Source of the DNA: Blastomussa wellsi
Lineage: Eukaryota > Cnidaria > Anthozoa > Scleractinia > Plerogyridae
Direction of reading: 5' to 3'
Assembly (NCBI GenBank): GCA_947652115.1
Contig: OX393568.1
Location: 24,555,463 to 24,619,462 of the forward strand
DNA length: 64,000 nucleotides
The notes beneath the pieces are model-generated. The model made no database searches. It had not been told where the DNA came from and worked only from the letters and a program-made list of their open reading frames with translations. The position numbers and the translations under genes were made by a program. This document shows positions 36,456 to 48,101 of the stretch, piece by piece (position 1 is the stretch's first letter; the number at the start of each line of letters is the position of its first letter).

Positions 36456-36838
36456 CTTTTACGTCCAGAAATCAACAGAAAAACAAAACGCACAACACAA
36501 ATTTACATATAATTTCACGTGGAGCGTGCGGAGCAGCTCAAGTGTAGAGCACACAATCCAAGCGGTTGTTGCCACCACTATTAGCTACTTCATTTACGAC
36601 AACTTTGGAGGACCAAGTCAGCGTTGACAGGTATTTTACCGGGGAGGGGTATTATCGGCAAAATGGTTTTAAACCAAATGGCAAAAAACAAGTATTTAGA
36701 AAATATATTGACGTTTCCAAAAAATTTAGAATCAAATTTATCGCGCTTTTTATAATAATACGTTTTTTTTACAGGATTCTCTAGCACATTCTAGCCTGTT
36801 GTTGCAAAGAATCTTTAGCCCACCACACTGCGTAGGAA
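36456..36838. promoter_or_regulatory. Short bidirectional promoter region of UTP18 and the F-box gene
   Basis: Only 383 bases separate the two start codons, which face away from each other, so both promoters and 5' UTRs must fit here. No TATA box or other definite site could be assigned. Confidence 0.6.
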
Positions 36839-37973
36839 ATGCATCGGATCGTGTCTGACAAGAGAGTCGAACCTTTATGCGAACAATTCATGGATCTTGA
36901 AGCGTTTGACGAGGTTGTAGAGTTTTCACATTTAGAGGAGGAAAATCTTCATGATGATGTTGACAATGATGATGTCGAAGAAACCATCATCTTGGAAGAA
37001 ATTCCCGAAAAACGGCTTCTAAAACAGCAAGAGGTAGAATGGCGGGAATTATTAAATTCATGCCCGTTCGACATTCTTCCAGAGGAGCTTATTCTTAACA
37101 TCTTTTCGTTCTTAAATGTTCAAGAGCTGTGCAGATATGTCGCCCTGGTTTGCAAACTATGGCTCCATTATTCTAAATGTCCTCTCTTGTGGCAGAGACT
37201 GTCGTTTTGGGATAGTGACCGAATTTTCTCCCTTGAGGAAATCAGCACGTTTATAAAATCCAAGTGTCCACTTCTCAAAGAGCTTTGCCTTCAGCCAAGA
37301 ACTGAACTCACTCTGCACGGCTGCAGCATGTTAGCTCAATCATGTCCTCATCTACAAGTGCTGTCACTTGCGTTCTGTGATCAAGTTACTAAGGATATTG
37401 TTGATCAATTTGTGACGCTTTGCCCTAACTTGCGTGACATGAATTTAGCAGGATGTACTGTCACAGATCATTGTTTGGAAGGCCTTAACCAGTTGTCTTT
37501 GAAGAAGCTAAATGCTTCCCATTGTACTCGTCTAACAGACGATGGACTTAAGTTCCTCTCCACTGAGTGTCGTCAACTCTGTTACCTTAACTTTGATGGC
37601 ATTCAGTGGATCACTCATGATGCTATAGCAGTACTGGTTGAGAACTGCCAAGGTCGGCTTGAGCATTTATGGTTAGATGGAGAGAACATGATTGATTATA
37701 CCATTGAACTTATTGTAAAATGCCGACATTTAAAGTGAGCAAACACATTCAATTCCAATAGCCCTTTGGCAGCTGGGGTCACCTGATTAAATTTTTGCTC
37801 TTTTTATTAATTATGGAAAGAGCATGTTAAAGTAGGAATATAGCTGTTGTGGTTTAAATTTATCCCTGGTTTAAAATTTTTTTAACCAGTTTGATATTGA
37901 TTTCCCTTTGTTTCAGATTATGCTAATCAACATGAGACAAAGGGAAATATAAATCAAACTGGTTTAAAAAATT

Positions 37974-38004
<31 letters not shown>

Positions 38005-40189
38005 AGCCAAGTTTGAGGTCTCTGGCATTAAAGAGTAAGTTTATATGACAGTCTGGATTTTTGGAAAATTTAAAGTTGCTTTTTCCGTACAAATCTGTTT
38101 AATTTTTCAAAGCTTCAACCTGTAATAAAATCTCGTTCTTTAATCCCAGGGACCTCAAAGTTGGCTATTTTACTATTTTCAACATGGTATTACCATTTCT
38201 TGCATTCTTTAAGCTATAGTCTATAATTTTATGAAAAGTAGGTCATGTGATGGCCTGGCTGCAAAGGGCCTATCGTTAGTCACTTCTACAGTCAAACCTC
38301 GATTATCCGGACTATTTGATTATCCGGATTTTTTTCTCTGGTCCCAATTTTTTCATGAATATTAATTAGTTATGATCGTGAAAACTCAAAGTCGCAAAAA
38401 GCCCAGTAATCCTTTCAAAAGGCTGTTGAAACAGCGTATTATCCTGTTGCGCTTTTAAAAAATTTGCAAGTGCGACGACACAAAGAAATTTTCTTTTTTC
38501 AGTGCTTTCTCATTAATAGTCATATTTTCGATTATCCGGACTCTCGATTACTGTACAGGAAACTCTAGACCCTTGGCTTCTTGGGTTTCTAAAAAAATAA
38601 AATTATAAATAAAATGTTGATGGGGGTAATTTCTCCCTGTCCCCATATCACCAGTTTTGGCTGAAAGTCCAGAGATTCCCAAGGGTAAAACTAATAAATC
38701 TTATAATAATGGGTTCAGTCAGCGCAGCAGGTCCCTAGAAGGGAGTGCAAAACATCAGGCATTTTTGCATCCAGTGGCTTTGAATAATTTGGTCAAGGAT
38801 TGAGTCCTCTTGCCTTTTCAGATATGAAAGTCAATGTTTAACGAACTGAGCCAGAGGCTCAAATCTGATTGATTGACAGTAAAAAGTGGGTGTTAAGCTG
38901 TATGTGCTAAAAAATTGATTGCCAGCCAGAAGTCTTGAATCTTTGTGCTGGTAAAATGACTGCAGCCCCTGGGTATTAGAAAGTTTGTCAGGTTCATGAT
39001 AAATAGTCCTCCTCTTAGGTTTCTGTTTCTCAATGATATTGTTTTTATTATTGTAGAACCTGATTCTCTCATATTAGGCTACACATTGTTGTGACGTACC
39101 ACAAAATTCTTATATCTCTCATCAATACAGTTCTGTGCTTAGTTACCAAGCCTTTGAGTGGAATTGAGGCTGAAGGTGACCTTGCTTAGATACAAACCCT
39201 CTTGCTTTTGATATGTAAATCGTTTTGTTGTTATGCTAAATAGTTTCTGGTCTTTATCATAACAAGGTCACCCTGAGCCTCGCTTTCATACAGAGGCCTG
39301 GTTACATTTCACAGAACTGTAAAATGGACTATTGCATGACCATTCATTGGGAGAATTGCTTTCTGATCACCAAATGACCACAGCTGTTTTACCTCTCTCT
39401 GCAGATCTTTTGGTTTATCATTTTGCGAGTCACTGACTGACCAATCATTGATGAGTTTACAGAATATGCTGAATTTAACATCACTGACATTAAAAAAAGG
39501 CACAGAATTTTCTGCTGAAGCTCTTCGGAAAATGTTTGAACATTTTCATCCACACAGAACTGGCAGTGCCACAGGTTTACTACATGTCAATATTGCTGAG
39601 TGCACAAATCTTAATGACATGGCTGTTAAAGCCATGGCTGTCAGGTATTTTATTGGATAATTTATGTTATGGTTTAAATTATGCCGTCTATATCATAATT
39701 ATATTTTACTAACACATTTCTAAGTCAAAATAGTCTACCGGTAATAATTATGCAATTACATGTAAAACTGTGCTGTCTAAACAACCATACTGGTGTATAA
39801 ATGTGATATTGAACCAAAGGTAACATATCTTTCTTTTTTTATTGTTTTTAAACAGCTGTAAAAATCTACAAAGCATTGATATTTCCTGGTGCTGGGAAGT
39901 TACTGATGTTGGCCTAGAGCATGTGGTCCACAACTGTTCTCAAATGATTGATATGAATATTTGTGGCGCAAAAGACTTGCATGGAGACCCGCTAAAAAAC
40001 ATACCTCAAAATATGCCTAAATTAAGGCGGCTTGACGCAACACAATGTAATCTGGTGCCAGATGAGTTACTGGATGAACTTGTTTCTATAATGCCGCAAG
40101 TGACCATCATAAATTATTATGGCGAAGAGGTCATCCCACCAAAGTATGTTGCTAGTAACCACGTGACTCAGGGTGGGTGGTGTAAATAA
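36839..40189 (+). CDS. F-box and leucine-rich repeat protein (FBXL type)
   Basis: Probable substrate adaptor of an SCF ubiquitin ligase. Three exons: 36839-37734, 39405-39644, 39856-40189 (TAA); phases agree and the product is 489 residues. The N terminus is acidic (ENLHDDVDNDDVEET). An F-box spans about 76-123 (FDILPEELILNIFSFLNVQEL ... VCKLWLHYSKCPLLW in shortened form). It is followed by cysteine-type LRRs such as CPHLQVLSLAFCDQVTKDIV, CPNLRDMNLAGC, LKKLNASHCTRLTDDGLKFL and LQSIDISWCWEVTDVGLEHV. The C terminus, IINYYGEEVIPPK, follows the last repeat. I cannot name the orthologue among FBXL proteins. The gene shares a promoter region with UTP18. Confidence 0.88.
37845..38168. mobile_element. 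Two adjacent foldback elements in the F-box gene intron
   Basis: Element A (37845-38001) has arms starting GTTGTGGTTTAAATTTATCC, paired with GGATAAATTTAAACCACAAC. Next to it GCCAAGTTTGAGGTCTCTGG (about 38006) pairs with CCAGGGACCTCAAAGTTGGC (ending about 38168). Whether they are separate MITEs or one nested composite cannot be decided by eye. Confidence 0.6.
38289..38553. mobile_element. Tc1/mariner or pogo-type MITE
   Basis: The ends begin CAGTCAAACCTCGATTATCC and, inverted, CAGTAATCGAGAGTCCGGAT, are flanked by TA, and repeat CGATTATCCGGA. The CAGT...ATTATCCGGA form is typical of Tigger/pogo-derived elements. No transposase is present. Confidence 0.6.
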
Positions 40190-40977
40190 TAATTATACAA
40201 ATTAAATAGATTTTAAATTTTAAATTTATTCAATATTTAGCAAATACACTGTTGAGATGGTTTAGATTGGAGAATAATGTCCAAAACTGAAAAATTGTCG
40301 TAATAAATTAATAGTTAATACCCAGTTTTGGACAAGCATCTCGCCAGATGTTTCTTAATGGGAACCTCCACTCTTATGACAAGTTGATGTGAAATTATTA
40401 ATTTGAAATAGTGCCTAAATTTCAGGAGATATAAAGGAGAAATGACATTTATTAGCAACAAAACATGGACAAGATAATCACTTTTAAATACCCAGCATGC
40501 CTGCACCATTTTGGAGTTTTTGACGTGTAATTGTTTCACACAAAAGATCCTCTGCTTCGTAACAACAGCAACAACCATTATACATCATCAAATCCAAAAA
40601 GGCGGTGGGTGGAAAATTTAAAAGCTATAATCCTTTCCGTCACTTTTAAAGCTCATTTCTCTTTTCTCCTGTAAAATGTAGAATTTAGGCATTATTGCAA
40701 AGGAGTTAACGTCAATTTGTGGAAACACAAAGTTTTGTTAAAGAACTGCTCAAGTTAATAAGTGGTGAGTGCCATTTCTAGAATTGGCTGCCCCTGAGAT
40801 AAGTTATCAGAAAATGATCAGAACGGCCTCCTGCATGTTAGTTATGAGTCCTGAAGAATACTGACTGTTGAAACAAAAGAAGAGACTTGCTTGATTATTT
40901 TGTCCTTCACATTTATTGTCACTGTAAATCACTTAAACTACAGTACAGTGGGTCTCGGAACATTTACTGTTTAAAAT
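40190..40977. other. Intergenic region between convergent genes
   Basis: AATAAA at 40302-40307 is a candidate poly(A) signal for the F-box gene, and TTTATT at 40912-40917 (AATAAA on minus) for the secreted cassette-exon gene. No gene is seen between. Confidence 0.5.
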
Positions 40978-43900
40978 CTATCGCTCACTGCTTAACACAA
41001 AGGCTTCAATCAGTACTTGGCATTCTGGCGGAGTATCCTCCTAAAGGACAAGCAAATAGAAATACTCAGTTACAAACATAGAAAATAAATAGATTTCTTC
41101 GTTATCTTTATGAGTCGAGTAGCCAAAATGGGGGGTGGCTAGCCGCCCTAATCACCCCCTGGATCTGCCCCTGATGTGATAAATATATAGGAATAAAGTT
41201 GTCTTTCCGCTCACCGTAAAGGCTTCGTAAGGCATTATTCCCTGGAAAGAAAATAATATTCAATGATGAAATTCACATTTGAGTTCTTTTGCGCGTAGTA
41301 CAATGGTTGGGTTACAGCAAGAATTGGTGACCACACCCTACCCAACATTTACTTAACAACTGTTAAGCTCAGAAAAAAGCATTTAGAAGATGCCGGTACT
41401 CTCAGTGTAACTTGGTCAACTTACGTCAATTTGGTGGGCTGGGAGTTTGTAGCCTGTGAAATGAAGAAGAAAATTGTTCATCCTGTTAGTCTCACACCAC
41501 AGACCATGATTGTGTTGACAGTCAACTCTCTCTTAGACGAACACCATCGATAATGGCACCAACTGTCCCTCTCAGACAGGAAAATGACTGGAAGACGACA
41601 AGTTGTCCATTTTGTAGGTATCCTGTTAAGGCGTCCGTTAAGAGAGAATTGACAGCATCATTCGACAAATTACCAGCTGTTTCAATATAGGGTACTAGTC
41701 AGGGGTTGGTTTGTCACTGAATTGAATATCATTAAATTACCAACTATAATATTGATTAACTTTGGCCTGAGGCCGGGATTGGCGGCAGTAAACTGGGACA
41801 GTCTCCCACCCTGTTCTCCGTATGTTGACAAGGAAAAGCTAAGATAAGGATGTGGAATCATCGGTGATAAGGGCCTGAATGAGAGTTTGTATGGATTTAT
41901 AATTAAAAAACCTAAAAATAGCCTACTTTACCTTTTTAAAAGCTTCAATAAAGTTTAAGACGGAAATCCGTTAGGACTTCGAGCATTCATTGGACAACAT
42001 TATGTACCAAAATGATTTACACCTTATTGCAAGCTTTTGTGTTACTACTTCAAATATATTATCGAGAGAAATCTTTTCAAACAACACCAAACATCGAAAA
42101 CAAATTTCGAAGTTTCACTTAAATTCCACTGAATCGCTTAAAAGATGTGAGATTTTTCCTATAGCTTGCGAGCTTTGAAATTCATTTTCTCAGTCTCTGA
42201 TAAGAAATTGTTGTACCAAGACTATTTACACCTTATTGCAAACTTTTGAGTTACTGTTTCAAATATCTTATCAAAAGAAATCTTTTCTAACAACACCAAA
42301 CATCGAAACCAAATTTCGAAGTTTCACTTAAATTCCACTGAATCGCTTTAATAAAGACGATTTTACAAAATGGCTGCACGTTAGATTTTGCCTACAGTTT
42401 GTGATCTTTAAAATTCATTTTCTCGGGCTCTGATAAGAAATTGTTGTCGGTGTTATCACAAATAATTACTTACATCTTTACCTTTTATTAAGGGTAAAAA
42501 ATAATGCAATACGATTTAAATTATTCTGGTACTCGATTTTTGTCCAACTTAAATAAATATTACTCAACTTCCTGATGGATTCCGTCTTAAGACCTTAGCA
42601 GAGTTCATTTTTAGCCCTTGCGCGATTTTCATTCCAACGGTCTTTTTACATACTAAAGTATTTAACAGACCGTCGAAATGGAATTCGCGCGTATCGAACG
42701 TATGTCTTTCAAAAGTTCAAGAAAGGCCAGAAATGGGATCCAGGTAACGTTTAACTCTTTATTGCAGCTTTTCAAGGAAAAAGGAGATATTTTCAGTTTA
42801 ATCATTAATCCATATGAACTCTCATTCAAGCTCTTATCGTACGCTTTGGCCACCTGTGGTGGAATCGTATTTCTACAACCACCCATCTGAAACTATGTAC
42901 GTGGTATCTCAGCGCTTTGTCGTGGTTTCAATGTTTGATGTCCAACGAATTCCAGAGGTTTCCTTCAAGCTAGCCCATTCGTATAGGGCAGTTGGACGCT
43001 CCAAGTGATGAAGCAGGCTTGTAAGTAATGTACGGATGACAGATAACAATGACTAGCTTGGTAATTTGCAAACGTGAATGATATTTACCTTTTTCTTTGA
43101 CCAGATAGGTTCCAATCTTGATGGCTTGTTCTGCCTTCTTCTCAGCATCGCTCAAATCTATGAAAGATAAAAACATCCAAAAGGTAAAGGAATGGGAAAA
43201 CTGTAATGGGGATTTTGCAACTTCCATGTCAATTCTGCCGAAATCGTTGCCTTGTTCCTGTTAAATATCATGCACAAAATACTACTGCATAATTATTAAG
43301 AGAATTTCGAATAAATGTTTTTAGCACGGAGAGGAACAATAATATTTTTCCGATTTCTTTTTTTCATTTCGTAGCTTAAAAACTTCGTTATCCGTACATT
43401 ACATAGAGGTGGGGGACCCCGGGTAGGTGAGGTAACCCGGCTAGGTGGGGTAGCCCGCCTGTCCATACAATCTCTCATTTTTTTTTTGATCGTGTTTACA
43501 TGATAGGTATATATAGATATCTCAACATTTCAATGATTTAAAGGCGCTTTTAAGAGTGCTTCAATTATGCTAACAACCAACCTTGTTCATCAAGGGAGAC
43601 ACCATTTTGAAGTGCCTCTCCCACGTCCACAATTTCATTTTCAAACTGGGAGTTTTCTCGAGCGCTAACTGCCATTAACTTTCCTTCCTTTGTCACAAAT
43701 GGCGCACATTCTGTCAATTGATACAAACCAAAACATGCCATGTGATTAGCAATACAAAGGCACTCAAGGCTAAAAGTAATGAGAGCACTCTGTCCTCTGG
43801 GAGGAGAGGGTCAAGAGGTCTCGATCGATGATGTCACCAGGAACTCGAGGGGCATCAAGCAGGCTGTCCGTTTTACAAGAGATACACGGCATTGGTACTG

Positions 43901-46900
43901 ATTCTCAGCACATTTTCCTTTTAAAAAGCTAACAGATACTTATCTCAAATGAATTATTAAAAATTTCAGTCGATGAAGAGTGGAAAACACTGAGAGCGAG
44001 CGCTCGCGTCTAGGTAAGGCCAACGTCACATCGTTAATTGTGATTGAAAGGATTTTCAATGAATCATCTGCGATAACAGCACTTCTGTTTTGCTTTATAT
44101 CCGGCCGTTGTTCTACCGTAACCTCATGCTCCCATCCTCTCCCGGCATCCACTAAACTTTTGTACTTTCCCCAGCAACTGAATTTTCCGGAGAAATATAA
44201 ACATCAATAAAAGACAAAAGAGACGTTACGTACTTTCAGCCAGCTTTTTCAGTTCTTCCTGGATCCTCCCTTGTCCACATGCTGTTGAAAAAACAATCAA
44301 AGCAAGTGACACACTTGAACACCAACCCACGTCCTGGCCAGTACCTCACGCAGGCGGCATTGTGGAAAATCGTTAGTCTTTTGCACGACACTCATGCTCA
44401 CATATACTATTGAAGGCAACGAAATTATATATATGGTGCCTTGAAATAAGTGCGAAATGGAAGTGAAGTCGTGTCCAAAAATTTAAACAATTTAGGAGAA
44501 GACTAAATACTGTATTTGTTTAATTTAATCGTGGTAATTTCAGTTACCTGCCGGCCTTGCGACCTCTTGTTTCCCATCTTCTTTCTCAGACTCCACTAGA
44601 ATGGAAACTGTACATGTTAGATTAAAAGCTATTGTCTTCACTCAGGCGACTCTAAACCATTGCAAATCCCAAACTGACTTCTACAGTGCCGCAAACACTT
44701 GAGTTAGTTTACGGCGGAACACTTTCTTTCTTATCCACCATGGATTTTTCTACTTAGTCCGGTATTTACACTAGCTCTACTCAGCTCGGCCAAAAATATA
44801 TTCCTGAATATTTCTTAAAGATTCGTTTTACATCCAATGTTTTTTTGTTTAATGCAAAACCTTGGTAATATAAACAACACCCACCTTTTTGCACGTCACT
44901 TTCAAGAGCTGCAAATGAAAAGTAAAGTTAGGATAAAGACGAGCTCCAAGCCACTAATTTTGAACTTTATTTGTTTTTCCATAAAATATAATATTACTCT
45001 GTTTCACATTTTATTTATTTTTTAATTAAAACGGAGATAGTTAGCACGGAGGAAAGTTCAGACGCGGAGGGGGAGGAACAAGCCCTTTTAAGTACGCAAT
45101 AAATGCTCACTTGACTTACCATCCACGTTTTTGTCAGAGAGTTCTTTTCTTAAGTCTGAAAATAACGAGAAAATATAAGACTATAAAGAAGCCAAAGATT
45201 TTGAGCTCCTCCGTGACTCTAGTATAAATTACTTTTTTCAGAGACCGTACGTTTCAACATCTCTCGATTCCCATGTAATGTCACGTCAAAAGTAACAAAA
45301 CTGAACCGAATTATACCTCCGAAATTTACTTTAGTTTGCTATTCTACAATCTTGAAGAAACCCTTCTCAACATCCCGATCAAATTTTTTTCATTTGTTTT
45401 GGCACAAAATATAGTAGAAGTCATTGGAGGGGAGGGAAAAAAGAATCAAAAAGCAAAGGTAATGTCCATGTTGCAGCTGTTTTGTCGAAGATTATGCTTT
45501 TATAGGTACGCAAACGTGAATTATCTCAGCACGATAAAAGTATGTTAGCAGTCAAAACTAAAAGTCGTTTATGTATATATATCAGGCCTGTTTTGCAAGG
45601 AGTTAGTGGTTTTAAAAAACTGTAACTGGTGAGTGCATAGACTGCGACGTGTAACGGTAGAACGAGGAGAGACTGGGACGAGGCGGGAAAACGTTTCCTT
45701 TCCACGCACGCGCTTCCTGTAGCTCGCGGCTTCGTGGCTAGCTTCTCGAGGTCAATTCGTTTTTGCCTTGTTTACTTACCATGGTGAATGATCTTGCCGA
45801 TTGTTTGATCTGTTAAAATCAACAGAACAAATTTTTAATAGGGTTGTTACTATGGCAATCGGTTTTCTTGTGTAGGGATTGTAAAGTAGCTTACCACTTA
45901 TGGATGGACTGAAGGCTTGTGCGACTGAAAATATACGACAGTATAAGGATATTAGATAATTAGTATTATTAAAAGACTTAAAAGAGTTTTCAGTGGCTTG
46001 GCCATCATGGTACATTTAAGCAATAGACCACAAGTTTCTATGGTTTATAAGCTAATATACCATGCTTTACAAATGCGGCAAGCATATTCGCCAACGGAAA
46101 GATCAGGGAAGCTCAAATATTGCATTTTTGTGAGTTTTTAATAAAACAAAATCATCCCACTCGCGTTTGTTGCATATGAGATAGTTATAACCAGTGCTTC
46201 GTTGAATATCTACCATCCGATATTCAACGCGCGCTCGTGGAATATTTGTCAAATACAGTGGCAATAGGAAATACCTGATTTAGTATAGATTTTGACGATT
46301 TTATTTCTCCGTTTACTCCTTAGTTTTTGTTTTGATTGAAAATTGTTTCACTCGAGTCAGTGTTTCATCGGCTATCCAAACACCGAGAGGAGAGTTGAAA
46401 ATACGACGCGCAGCGGAGTATTTTTAACGAACTATCTCTCGTGTTTGATATATTACATACATATTACATACAGTGTCGATCTTTGTACATGTTTTAATCA
46501 ATGTATGGGCAGTTAAGGCAAAAGATATACTTACTGATGTCGTCCACTGAAGGCAAAGGAGCTGAAAAAATATAATTTAATCATCAAAATGTATCACAAA
46601 CGTTGACATTTTCGTTCCAACACTTTTTAGCGGCTTCCGTTAGCGAACACCTTTTTCCGAAAAAAATGTTCGGCAGTTAAGAAAAATATATATGTAAATG
46701 TTATTTATCATGGTTATGAGGGTCTCAATGGGGTAGTGGCTTTTACGGTTAACGGTTAATTTTTTGGCTTTTTTACGGCTAACGGTTAATTTTGTTCCAT
46801 TACGGTTAACAGGCGAAGTTAAAAAATAATTGCTATTGTTTTAAGAAGTTAAATATTAATTTCCATTGTTGTAAAACATACTAAAAGTCTTTGGATCATT

Positions 46901-48101
46901 TTGAGATAAAAAACTATTTTTTTTGTGTGTGTACACTCGTAAAATACAAGAGCTGTCAAAACGTTTGTCAACTAGCGCGACGACGCGACAAATGCGACAA
47001 ATTCCAGTTTCGATCGGCTTTTCTCGCTACCAGAACACATAAGCGCACAACACATCAGACTCAAAAAAAGTTCTCGTGGCCTTTACGTTTGTATTTAGAT
47101 TTTTTACGGTTAACATTTTTTACGGCTAACGGTTCAATTTCTTTCATTTTTACGCCTAACGGCTACATTTTTGGCCATTTTACGGCTAACGGTTAACCCC
47201 ATTGAGACCCTCGGTTATGCACTCAGCATTATCAATCAATCAATAAAAAAACAAAAACAAAACAAAAGACGAGAGAAATAAGCAGAATAAGTGGTGAGGA
47301 GACCTCAAAAAACCTCAAGGCTTATACTATAAGAGGTCCCCTCGTTCATAAGCACTAAGGGTGCGTTCCTTTGGGGTGATCCGGATCAGGATCAGTGATC
47401 CTAGATCTCTCGGATCATGGTTCATCAAAGGCGCCGGTGAATCGTTGCTCAGAGTGGATTTGCCGGCGCCTTTGATGCACCATGATCCGCATCCCTGATC
47501 CTGATCTGGATCACCTCAAAGGAACGCACCCTAAGCTTATTAGCTAGTTTTCACATAACATAATTAAAATCCCAACTTGCAGGAGGCAGCAGACCAGCTG
47601 GCTATTTACAAGGCGCCGTGACCAATGATTTGAACTCGGGACTACCGAAAAACAAATTAAATGCCGCTATATGACAGGGTGGAGACATTGAACCCAGGAC
47701 CCCTGGCTTTGCCCTAAACCACTGGGTCACGCGCCTCTCTGGTACTCGAAAACGCGAAACAATTTCGCTCAGAATATTTTCGCACTATATCCTCCCCCCT
47801 CCAAAAACAAAAGATCAGTCTACATCCGTCCCTCACAGAAACCATTTTCAGTACTCTCGAAATGATTTAAGACCCGTGCATGCAGATGCCAAATACGAGT
47901 CGTATCAGTTCGCTGTGTATATTAGACGACCCTCCCTCAGAATTCTGGCAAACTAATAGAGAACCCTTTAGTAAAAGTAAAAGCTTTTCAAAAAACTGTT
48001 TTAATGAATAATGCAAAATAAGATGAGAAAAGCTAGATCAAACCTGAGTAACCCGCAGCAATATACAGCGTCAGAATTGCCACAAACAACTTCAAACCCA
48101 T
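40978..48101 (-). CDS. Small secreted protein assembled from thirteen micro-exons
   Basis: Exons (minus): 48044-48101, 46535-46561, 45895-45924, 45780-45809, 45120-45155, 44885-44908, 44548-44595, 44234-44281, 43582-43710, 43089-43157, 41425-41453, 41215-41241, 40978-41040 (TAG). Joined they give 205 residues. The first exon is almost purely a signal peptide (MGLKLFVAILTLYIAAGYS). The remainder is hydrophilic, acidic and basic, with only three cysteines after the signal (in ACGQG, KCAPF and PECQV) and no recognised domain; central text includes QEELKKLAES and ENEIVDVGEALQNG. Exons 2-10 all start and end in phase 1 with lengths divisible by three (27, 30, 30, 36, 24, 48, 48, 129, 69 bases), so any subset can be skipped without frame change. 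AATAAA follows 61 bases after the stop. Function unknown. Confidence 0.75.
41519..41655. mobile_element. Short MITE-like inverted repeat
   Basis: CAGTCAACTCTCTCTTAGACG on the left and CGTCCGTTAAGAGAGAATTG on the right form imperfect inverted ends. It lies in an intron of the micro-exon gene. A half copy of the same end is at about 61358. Confidence 0.45.
42001..42450. repeat. Diverged tandem duplication, ~219-bp unit
   Basis: ACACCTTATTGCAA, AACAACACCAAACATCGAAA and TTTCGAAGTTTCACTTAAAT occur in the same order twice, offset by about 219 bases. It lies in the largest 3' intron of the micro-exon gene. Confidence 0.8.
46718..47212. mobile_element. Non-autonomous DNA transposon, 17-bp TIR, probable GGTTAT target duplication
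   Basis: The left end GAGGGTCTCAATGGGGT is matched by the inverted right end ACCCCATTGAGACCCTC. GGTTAT flanks both sides (46712-46717 and 47213-47218). Subterminal regions repeat TTTTACGGYTAACGGTTAA many times on both sides. The ~495-base element has no credible transposase. It lies in intron 1 of the micro-exon gene. Confidence 0.75.
47359..47531. mobile_element. MITE with TAA target duplication (PIF/Harbinger-like)
   Basis: Inverted arms start GGGTGCGTTCCTTTGGGGTG and end CACCTCAAAGGAACGCACCC; TAA flanks both ends (47356-47358 and 47532-47534). The arms are full of GATCC/GGATC words. Confidence 0.7.
47675..47745 (-). repeat. tRNA-derived remnant
   Basis: On the minus strand GTGACCCAGTGGTTTAGGG (47712-47730) and GGGTTCAATGTCTC (47682-47695) resemble A and B boxes. 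Too degenerate for a tRNA gene. Confidence 0.4.

Noticed and set aside
46891..47196. 101-residue ORF inside the GGTTAT-flanked element
   Set aside because: Composition follows the subterminal repeats; no transposase motif such as DDE/D can be seen.
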